Under the pieces are notes generated by a model that was given only the letters and a program-made list of their open reading frames with translations, ran no database searches and was not told the DNA's origin. A program made the position numbers and the translations under genes. Shown here piece by piece: positions 55,940 to 64,000 of a stretch of DNA of 64,000 bases (the first letter of the stretch is position 1; each line of letters opens with the position of its first letter). The stretch is taken from positions 4,007,265 through 4,071,264 of the forward strand of contig NC_081556.1 of assembly GCF_963082655.1 (NCBI RefSeq), given 5' to 3'. This DNA comes from Stomoxys calcitrans (taxonomy: Eukaryota > Arthropoda > Insecta > Diptera > Muscidae).

Positions 55940-56920
55940 TATATATACAAATCAATTTATGTTTGTTTGTCGGTTTGTTTGCTTGATTGCTTGTGTTTTC
56001 CTTATAGACTCAAAAACGACTGAACCGATTTTCATGAAATTTTCACTGATGAAGCATGATGATCCCGTGATAAAAATAGGGTACTAAATTATTTGATATC
56101 TGAAGAGGGGTGGGGGCGGACCTTCCCCTTACCCTAATCTTCAGAAACGGCAGATCTCGGTAATGAGTGGTGCGATTTAAGCGAAATTTTGTATGCTCTC
56201 TTATTGTAACCTAAAAATAAAAATTTGGTATCGAAATTTCGAATGGGATACCCAGAGGGGACGCCCCACCCCCAAAACCTAGCAAATATATATTTAAACC
56301 AAGCACGTCAATATGGGAATCAAATGACAATATTAGGATAAGAAAACGTACCTATAATCCAATTGTCGGACCAAGTGTTAGGGGGACCACCCCAATCCTC
56401 AAAACACTTCTAAATCGGGCATATTTACCGACCATGGCAATATAGGATTCAAATGCAAGGTATATGCGAGTAGAATACGAATCTGATATCGAAATGTGGG
56501 ACCAAGTTTCTGGGGGTCTAGCCCTTCCCCAAAGCACCCGCCTAACAGGACTTATATACTGACCTTGGCATTATAGGTTTTAAATAAAAGGTATTTGAGT
56601 GTAGAATACGAATCTGCCGAATGCCTTTTAATTACGTGCCAGTTAACCCGGTCGATTTACTTTTATGTTAGGGGTTTTTGGGACTTTTGGGTGAAGGAGC
56701 CCTCCCCAAAGACCTTTCATTTGACCTTTCATATTGATTTGATTGCTCTACATGTCCGTTTAGGAATTCTTGGGGATGGGGTGGCCCCATTGAGTTTTGG
56801 ACCAAATTCGTACTCAACTTTCAATGTCCCTTCATTGGAATCCATGGGGTCAATTGGGGAGGTTAAATGTATTATCTACTCCTGAATGCCTTTTAATGTT
56901 ACCACGTTCGATTTACTTTT
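55940..56920 (-). repeat. Family B array
   Basis: Reverse orientation with its terminal part at the left (TGTTTGTTTGTCGGTTTGTT, ACTCAAAAACGACTGAACCG) and at least four monomers. From about 56600 the monomers switch to forward orientation, and ATGCCTTTTAAT recurs at 56621 and 56886. The array is interrupted by the mariner relic. Confidence 0.7.
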
Positions 56921-56924
56921 CCGT

Positions 56925-57640
56925 TTGATGACATGAATCGTCTTACAAACGAACAGCGCTTGCAAATTATTGAATTTTTTTTTATCAAAATGCGTGTTCT
57001 GTTAAGAATGTCCATCGCGCGCTTTTTCCATTGAGCGACGAATCTCATTTTTGCCTCAATGGGTACGTAAATAAGCAGAATTGTCGATTTTGGAGGAAGA
57101 TCAGCCAGAAGCATTGCAAGAGCTACCAATGCATCCAGAAAAAGTCACAATTTGGTGCGCTTTGTGGGCTGGTGGCATCATTGGCCCATACTTTTTCAAA
57201 GATTATGCAAACCGTAACGTAACTGTGAATGGCGAGCGCTACTGGGAGATGATATCCAACTTTTTTTCCCCAAAATACAAGAGTCGTAACAATGAACTTA
57301 TTGAGAGGCGAGAGAGGGAAACGTGTTATTTCACGTGCGGGACAGATCATTTGGCAGCCTAGATCGTGCGATTTAACGCCTTAAGACTATTTTTTGTGGG
57401 GCTATGTTAAAGCTCATGAGGGACAAAATTGAAGTATTTATTCGTGAGCTACCGGTCGAAATATTGGAAAGAGTATGTCAATATTGGATTAAGCGGATGG
57501 ATCACTTGAGGCGCAGTCACGGTCAACATTTGCATGAAATAATATTCAAACATTAAATTATTTGAGCCATACCATCGATTCAAATAAAGATTTCACACAT
57601 ATTTCTGAATTTTAGGTTTTTTTTTTTGAAAAATTTTTCT
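56925..57640 (+). pseudogene. Internally deleted Tc1/mariner-type transposase relic, copy 2
   Basis: Plus strand. It begins MNRLTNEQRLQIIEF at 56935; after a one-base shift comes QNACSVKNVHRAL, which continues straight to SDESHFCLNGYVNKQN. A second frameshift leads to QELPMHPEKVTIW, GIIGPYFFKDYANRN and VNGERYWEM, and then a degraded C-terminal region with SCDLTP and DYFLWGYVKAH at 57365-57410. The junction between the N-terminal helix and the first catalytic Asp (VHRALFPLSDE) is at the same place as in the copy at 20700-21055. It sits inside a family B array. Confidence 0.85.
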
Positions 57641-57654
57641 GTAGCTCTTTAAAA

Positions 57655-57945
57655 CTTACCCTTAACGTTTCGTATTCTCTTTTCAAGTAACTTTCATTTG
57701 AGCCCCATTTTGTCTCGATTGGGATTGAATCCATATTTCAGGTGGTGTTTCCACGATTTGGGAGAGGGTCCACAGTCCTTCCGCATGAAAAAATTATATA
57801 GCCTTTTTTAACCTTCCAGGCTATACTGCACAATCTGAAATTATTTAAAGAAAATCGGTTGAACCATTTTTGAGTCTTTACGAGATAAACCAGCAAACAG
57901 ACAACAAACACACTATGACGTTTTTCATGGATTTCTATGAAAAAC
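57655..57945 (+). repeat. Family B segment with terminal part
   Basis: AACTTTCATTTGAGCCCCATTTTG in pieces, GGGAGAGGGTCCACAGTCC, AAGAAAATCGGTTGAACCAT, TTTTTGAGTCTTTACGAG and a CAAACAGACAACAAAC edge. Confidence 0.7.
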
Positions 57946-59739
57946 TAGTTCATAGGTCCCCTTTTATTCTATTTGTTTTCAATCGCTTTGACTGTAATAT
58001 CAAGGGTCCATGAATCATCCAGTACGTTTCATAAAATAAAATCAAAATTTTAGATTCCTTACCACCTGACGCCATATTTTTGTGTTAGACTCTATCAATT
58101 TTTTTTCAAAGCAGTTCTTGTTTAATTTGCAATTCAAAACATAATTACTGCTCTATGCTCTCCCTTATTTGCCATTGACTTGACAATAACAAACGATTCC
58201 AAGAAAAAAACATCATTCCTTTGTTTGTCACTTAAAAAAACACAAGTTGTAAATAGTATTCAAGATTGTACTACCCTGTAGGGATCATTCAGTCATATTT
58301 TTTGCAGTAACATACTCTCTGCCACCATGCACACACACACACACGTGCTTGTGCATTCACATGTGCTGTGATACCATGTTAATATTTTCATTAAATATGG
58401 ACTACCACAAAACAAAACACACAAGACACACTCACATACAGTTGGTGGTCATACCCAACCACTCACGTTCTCATACACATATGTGTGTATGCATGTGTTC
58501 TCTTTCTCTAAATGTTTTTCTTTAACTCATAACTTGGATATCCCCTTTGGGGGTACATGTGTATGTACTCCCTCTCAAAAACCCTCATACTCCTGCCAAA
58601 GCCAGTTACTTCTTTTCCCAGAGAGAGAGAGAGAGAAAGAGAGAGCATTTGATGGCTATACAAATATGACTGTGACAGTATGGCAAAAACACAAACGTCG
58701 ACCAAAGTGAAACGTTAGTAGAAATGGCAGCCCAGCTAAAGCAAAGAAAACATTTTAAACATTTTTTATGCATGAAGCAAAACTTGTCATGTCTGTGACA
58801 TATTGACAATGTTTGTCTTTATTTCTTTCCGCTTTTTATTTTCTTTATTAGAATATTTATTTATTTTTTCTACAGTTATGTTATTTCACAGTCTTTTTCT
58901 TTTTGGGCACTAGGCGATCTTAAGAATGCAGACCAATGCCATTGCCCAATTTGTTGGAGCATATTCAAACATTTGCTCAGATTCAGTGTATGTATGTGTG
59001 TATGTGTATGTAAATTGCATATACTTAAGCCTATAGAAATGATTTGGTAGGCAAAATATTGAAATTCATTTTTTTTACTCTTCAGAAGACAAGAAGAAAA
59101 AGCAAAGAAAATAAAATTTGTTAAGCAATGACCTTTGAAGGCCAATGATAAATATTTTTACATAATCAAAACAATAGAAATTGATAAAATTTTAAATTTT
59201 GTTGCTTCTACATAACCAAGCATGACCAAATAAATTGATAAAATTCTTGATAAAAACGTTTTATAGAATGTGTTTAAGGTTTTCGGTGACCACCATATTG
59301 CATTTTGCAAATGTTCTAATTATTATTGATTTTTTTTTATTTTATCGATTTCCACTATGGTCACTATCGCATTTTTAAATTGTTGTGTTGCCCCCAGGCA
59401 GAACAGCTAACACAAATGTGTGTCACAATGAAAACAAATTTAAAAGTCGTTAACTTACTCGAACAAAATAAATTGGCTTAGTATGTTTTATTCTAATCTC
59501 TGTGATGTGTGGGAACTACTACCAATCAATTGTTTTATTATATCATCGTTATCTGAATAGCAGAATAATTGTTCTCAACAACTCACCGAGACAGGTTATG
59601 AGAAAAAAATTTATTTATATTGTTAAAGTGAAGGGGATAGGACTGAATCTAATTTTTTTTTTCTGCATTTGCAAGTCACCAAGACCACTGATGGACGAGA
59701 TTAGAATTACCAGGAGGATAGTAAAGTAATTCTTCTCAA
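57946..59739. other. Intronic stretch with (CA)n and (GA)n
   Basis: (CA)n at about 58330-58344 and (GA)n at 58620-58646 with one interruption; CACACA-rich surroundings. No gene recognised. Confidence 0.5.
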
Positions 59740-59883
59740 CTTGTATATCCTCCACCATAGCATGGAGAGAATTCTTGATCCTCTTGACATTATAAGTCGA
59801 TTAAGCCATGTCCGTCCCATAGCACGCTAACTTTTAAAGGATTAATTAATTAGGCGATTGAAATTTGGTACAAATACTTCTTG

Positions 59884-60160
59884 AAAGGCAAAGGTAGCTC
59901 AGAGGTAAACATAGATTCGAATCTTAGCGAGAAGATCAGAAAAAATTTTCAGCGGTGGTTACATCTGTGAGGTACTATGCCATGTAAAAACTTCTTCCCA
60001 AAGAGGTGTCGCACTGAGGCACGCCGATCCAACTCGGCTATAAAAAGCAGTCCCTATCTATCGTTGAGCTAAAAACTTGAATCGGAAAGCACTCATTAAT
60101 ATGAGAGAAGTTTGTTCCTGCTCCTTAATGGAATGTTCATGGACAAATTTGCATTTGCAT
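59884..60160 (+). mobile_element. SINE1 copy in family A
   Basis: Head with GTAGCTCAGAGG (A box) and ATTCGAATCTT (B box, one change), then the complete body to TGGACAAATTTGCA. A few internal deletions. Confidence 0.85.
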
Positions 60161-60284
60161 TAATTCTTAAAAGCGCAGCTCGGTTTCCATTGTTAATGGT
60201 CCATATCGGTCCTTGTTTTGATTAAGCTGTTATATAAATCCATCTCCAGTTTTGATATTTTGAGCCTCTAGAGGGCGCACCGTT

Positions 60285-60376
60285 GAACATTTTTTCATAT
60301 TTTCTCATCAGGACTCGAACCCAGGCGTTCAGCGTCATAGGCGAAAACGCTTACCCTTGCGTTACAGTGGCCTTCG
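60285..60376 (-). mobile_element. SINE1 head fragment
   Basis: Only the tRNA-like head is present: on plus, GACTCGAACCCAGGCGTTCAG and GCGTCATAGGCGAAAAC, ending CAGTGGCCTTC. The body is missing. Confidence 0.75.
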
Positions 60377-60794
60377 GTATTTTGATATGGCTTCCTATAT
60401 CTCCCCCAAGTATGGTCAAAATCGGTCTATAACTTGATACAGCTCCCATATAAACCTATCTCTCACTTTGACTTCTTAAGCCCATAGAAGTCAGATTTCT
60501 TAACCAATAAGGCTAAAATTTGGCATTGAATTCCAACATTCGTCCCAAGTATGAACAAAATAGGTCCATAACCTGATATAGCTCCCCATACACCGTTCTC
60601 CCGATATGATTTCTTGAGCCGCTGGAGGGCGCAAATCTTTACCAATATGCCTGAGGTTTTGGACAATGACTTATATTACAACTTCCAACACCTCCACTAA
60701 GTATGGTCCAAATCAGTTCATAAGCTGATATAGCTCCAATATTATCGATATTCCTATTTAAATTCCTAAACTAAATTTGTTTTTAAACGCCTAT

Positions 60795-61690
60795 GAAATC
60801 TTCTTGCGTGACTGACTGACTGACCATTGCCCAGCCCAAGCTGCTAAAGATCAAATCATGAAAATTTGCACGAATGTTGGTTTTGGGCCATAGGCACATA
60901 ATAAGGCTGGATTTGGTGATATTTGTACGTTATGGTACTAAAAAGTACCAAAAACTAAGATATGGTACATATTTGCCCAATGTGAACGGAAAAGGCTACA
61001 ATAAAGTTCTTGGGCTCAAATTAAACATAGTCCCGAAAAAACTGGTATGGTAAAAAAATTTTGGAAAATCGTACCGGAAGTGGAAAAATAGTACGTTTAG
61101 TTACAGAATTGGTACTATTGATACTTTCCTTGTAAATTGAACGAGAGCTCTGAATTTTGGAACTTAAGTACACTTTGGCAACCTTTGGTGACCTTGGGTG
61201 ATTATTACAGTTTTTGGAAATCTGAACATTAAGGTACTTAAAAAAGTACCAAATAGGTACGAAAAGGGTGAACTTTGTACAGGGCGGATGAATAGAAATA
61301 GAATTTTGAAATTTGACTAAAAAGACATCTGGTGCAAAAGGATGAGGGTAGAAAAAAAGTGGAAAAATAATACTGGTAACGGGAGAAAACGTACATTTAG
61401 TACCGCATTTGGTACCATTAAGTACTTTCATTACAGATGAAGCTTGAGGTCTGAAATTTGGCATGTAGAAACAACTAAGAAATGAATGATGGATAGCTAA
61501 ATGATCATTTTAAATTCTTACTATTTGGTACTTTCTGTATAGTTGGAGCTAGAGGTCCGAAATTTATGATGTGGGTACAAGTAAGAAATATATGATGGAT
61601 GACTAAAAGTTCGTACATTTTGGTACCAAAATTGGTACCATTTTGTAATCTCTGAAAAATTGGCATCATAAGGAAAAATTACCTACTTTT
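60795..61690 (+). repeat. Family C (GTAC-rich) repeat, copy 2
   Basis: Opens with GCGTGACTGACTGACTGACC and ATCATGAAAATTTGCACGAAT as in copy 1 (31611), then many GGTAC/GTACC words and ATACTTTCCTTGTAAATTGA-type blocks at about 61120, 61421, 61530 and 61645. An antisense frame of 147 codons here shows no family resemblance. Confidence 0.7.
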
Positions 61691-62800
61691 GCCAAAAATG
61701 GCCAATATCTTGGTTTCTTTAGTACAAAAATGAAATTCTAGTATTTAAATAAAAAGAACGCAACATTTAAAATTTTTTTAGAAACAGGTTTTCTAAGAAA
61801 TTTCATTACATTTCCTTCTTTGAGGGTTAGCTAAAAGATTTCTAGCTTCAGGCATATAAAATGAAATTGCCATGCTGGCTGTTCTTATCTTTATAAAATT
61901 ATTTCATACTACGACAAAAAATACTTTTCCTACTAAATGAAGGTTATATGAAATTCAGCTTCATTTAAGATTATTTTTTATTTCGATTTTTTCATTTCCT
62001 AAAAAAATAAATGCCACATTACAGCATATAATTCATAGCCTCAGTCATCTATTTAGCATTTAAGAAACATTTTCCCAGAATAGCCTACTGAATTTGCAGA
62101 TGTTATTCTGTTGTATTTTTTTCAATTTTTTCTCCCTTGTTGGTCCTATATCCCTTTGTTGTAGGCCTACAACAGCAATTGTTTTTATCTTTGGGGTTTT
62201 TTTTTATTGTTTTTCCCCTCAAATGAAATATTGTGTTACATATATAGCAACTGAAAAAAATCCATATTTTATTGTTTATTCCCTTACGGTGTGGCCCATT
62301 CAGTGTCGGGCGTCAGGACAGGCAGCAAAATGAGAAAAACGGGCAGATGAATAAAATATCATTCAGAGATTGTTTTTTCTTTCACTTCAGCTCACATCAC
62401 TTTGAAAGACATCAATTATATTTGAAGGAGTGCTTCAGAAACAAATGCTCCTCTGAGTGGGTATTTGTTTGTGTGTGTGTGTGTGGGTATTTGTGGCCAG
62501 TGTGGCAGATGGCTGGTAGCTGGTTGTGGGAGTCATCACCAAACCCTGCCAAAGAACTAAAAAGCCTCGATGCCTTTGTAGTTTTAGCTGTCTTCAGGCT
62601 GTCTTGTCTTTGATTGTATTTTAATCAACAAATAGTCAATGACCATGACAATAACAAAGAAGCCAATTTGTCGTTTCTTTATGCGCTACACTTATTTCAT
62701 GATTTGGAGCATTATAATTTGGTGCATGAGTTTGTAACGCTTAGCAGCTTAGAAGTTAGGGTGATTTATTGATAGATACTAGGAATAATTTTAACTTGTC
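61691..62800. other. Intronic stretch; (GT)n at 62470-62486
   Basis: A/T-rich, no gene recognised; a short (GT)n microsatellite. Confidence 0.45.
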
Positions 62801-62805
62801 TCATT

Positions 62806-63062
62806 AAATCCTGGCGAGAACATCAGAAAAACAAAATCAGCGGTGGTTATCCCCTCCTAATGCAGGTGACATTTGTGAGGTACTATGCCATGTTTAAACT
62901 TCTCCCCAAAGAGGTATCGCAATGCGGAGCGCCGTTCGGAATCGGCTATAAAAATTAAGCCCCTTATCACAGAGATTAAAATTTGAATCGGACAGCACTC
63001 AGTGATATGTGAGAAGTTTGCCCCAGTACTTTAGTGGAATGTTCATGGGCAAATTTGCAATT
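62806..63062 (+). mobile_element. SINE1 copy, 5'-truncated
   Basis: Starts within the head at AATCCTGGCGAGAACATCAG and runs through TCAGCGGTGGTTATCCCCTC to TGTTCATGGGCAAATTTGCA. It lies convergent to the full-length copy 180 bp further right. Confidence 0.88.
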
Positions 63063-63074
63063 TACGTAACAGTT

Positions 63075-64000
63075 GGACGTTTTAATAACATTTTAAGAAG
63101 ATTTCCTGTAAGCGCCAAAAAGTAAATTTTTATATTGCAGACTATGTATAAAAGTATAACAGTTTGCCACTCACACAGTATAACACTTTGGGAAGACTTT
63201 CTGGATGTGCCAAAAGGAATTTTTCTTATTTTAGAGACAGAAACAAAACAACAAATTTTGCCCATGAACATTCCACTAAGGAACAGGGGCAAACTTCTCA
63301 CATATCAATGAGTGCAGTCCAATTCAAGTTTTAAGCTCAATTATAAGGGGCCTCCTTTTTATAGCCGAGTCCGAACAGTGTGCCGCAGTGCGATACCTCT
63401 TTGAAGAGAAGTTTTACATGGCATAGTACCTCACAAATGTTGCCAGCATTAGGAGGGGAAAACCACCCATGAAAATTTTTTGTGATGGTCACCTGGATTC
63501 GAACCCAGGCGTTTAGCGTCATAGGCGGACATGCTAACCTCTTCGCTACGGTGGCCTCCAAGACAGAAAGCCAGCTTTATTATTGCCATAGAACAGTATA
63601 AGAGTATAACAGTTTGATGCTATGTCGTTCAACATTTCAAAACAGTGCTAAAAGGGAAAGTTTTTTTACATTGATGGTTCTCTCACACTGTTATACGTTT
63701 GAGAAGTGTTCCCGAAATTGACCAAAAGAAATTTTTATTTATTTTGTGTGCCTGGTATGGCTGGTCAATTAATTTATAATTTACGTTATTATATTTCCCC
63801 AAAGGATTTAGTGTAGTTTTTTTAATTTCGGAGCCAGAAATCAGGCTTTATTTTATTATTGCAATATCAGTATAACAGTTTGAAGCAGTATAACTGTTTG
63901 ATAGTGTAACACTTAAAAGGATTTTCTGAACGTGCCAAAATTAAATTTTTATATTTTTTATTTTAAGCCAGAAAGCAGACATCATTATTGCAATATAACA
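63075..64000. repeat. Diverged repeat with AGTATAACAGTTTG units
   Basis: Three blocks (about 63075-63240, 63561-63760, 63825-64000) share AGTATAACAGTTTG, a GTGTAACAC/TATAACACTTTGG word, TTCTG(G/A)A(T/C)GTGCCAAAA, an 'AAATTTTTAT' stretch and AGCCAGAAA(G/T)CAG. The array continues past the window end and is interrupted by the SINE1 at 63244. Confidence 0.65.
63244..63560 (-). mobile_element. SINE1, full-length copy with perfect 9-bp TSD
   Basis: A 317-bp minus-strand copy with exact flanking repeats AGACAGAAA at 63235-63243 and 63561-63569. Head: A box TAGCGAAGAGG (63548-63538) and B box GGTTCGAATCC (63505-63495). The body follows with AGCATTAGGAGGGGAAAACC on plus; the 3' end is GGGCAAAATTTG-like. 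These polymerase III promoter boxes could support transcription. The best reference copy in the window. Confidence 0.94.

Larger units (their letters stand above)
59740..60770 (-). repeat. Family A element, T2 end present, hosting two SINE1 pieces
   Basis: The T2 end is at the left (TATATCCTCCACCATAGCAT, ATTATAAGTCGATTAAGCCA, ATAGCACGCTAACTTTTAAA). Monomers resume after the first SINE (GGTCCATATCGGTCCTTGTT, TTTGAGCCTCTAGAGGGCGC) and continue to 60770. The T1 end is absent; family C follows. Confidence 0.7.

Noticed and set aside
61021..61464. 147-codon open frame on minus strand
   Set aside because: Lies in the GTAC-rich family C repeat, has no recognisable domain, and is not open in the other copy.
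45961..64000. Further PKC exons (rest of C1A, C1B, C2, kinase domain)
   Set aside because: No frame shows the remaining C1A Cys/His ligands or kinase motifs; only repeats and low-complexity frames were found.

Overview
This window looks like nuclear DNA from a higher (calyptrate, probably muscid) fly. It is A/T-rich and very repeat-dense. It holds one recognisable host exon and no bacterial, organellar or viral gene organisation. The species is an inference: the exon is closest to fly Pkc53E, and the repeat types (tRNA-derived SINEs, 153-bp GATCGG-type arrays, mellifera-like mariner MITEs, jockey/I/RTE-like LINEs) fit muscid genomes. No database could be searched.

Host gene: the only host coding sequence I can support is 45758-45960 (+), the first coding exon of a conventional protein kinase C, most likely Pkc53E. 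It carries the pseudosubstrate and the first half of C1A and ends at a phase-2 GTAAGT donor. No continuation exon is visible, so everything to the right (about 18 kb) is presumably its first coding intron. Everything to the left is upstream flank or 5' noncoding gene sequence.

Mobile elements: a complete, apparently intact jockey-like non-LTR retrotransposon lies on the minus strand at 10067-15027, with ORF1, ORF2, a poly(A) end, a 14-bp target-site duplication and a DPE-like promoter motif. Decayed LINEs of three other families are present: RTE-like (1-2115; 43325-44245), a jockey/CR1-like family called LINE2 here (22640-26000; 40975-42737), and an RNase H-bearing I/LOA-like family called LINE3 here (27000-28560; 47362-49165; 52451-52687; tail fragments elsewhere). 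There are four mariner-type MITEs, two internally deleted Tc1/mariner pseudogenes, and about ten copies of a ~316-bp tRNA-derived SINE. A second SINE family shares its 3' tail with LINE3.

Non-coding repeat families: family A (GATCGG repeats, 153-bp monomer, fixed unlike termini) makes up the largest share. Complete copies lie at 8126-8968 and 17329-19130, with arrays and partial copies near 5.2, 20, 30-32, 34.5, 38.5-39.9, 46.9, 51-53, 55 and 60 kb. Family B (CCCCATATTG/GGGGCGGCC-type monomers, about 140-170 bp) is at 4.0-5.2, 39.9-40.9, 49.2-49.5 and 55.9-57.9 kb. Family C (rich in GGTACC/GTAC) is at 31.6-32.4 and 60.8-61.7 kb, both times next to family A. A perfect pentanucleotide array (TTTTG, 202 uninterrupted units) occupies 35336-36349.

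The rest is A/T-rich sequence with short microsatellites and no supportable gene. The strongest points for follow-up are the intact retrotransposon, the SINE/LINE tail sharing, the modular family A elements, the perfect 1-kb pentamer array, and the deletion junction shared by the two mariner relics.
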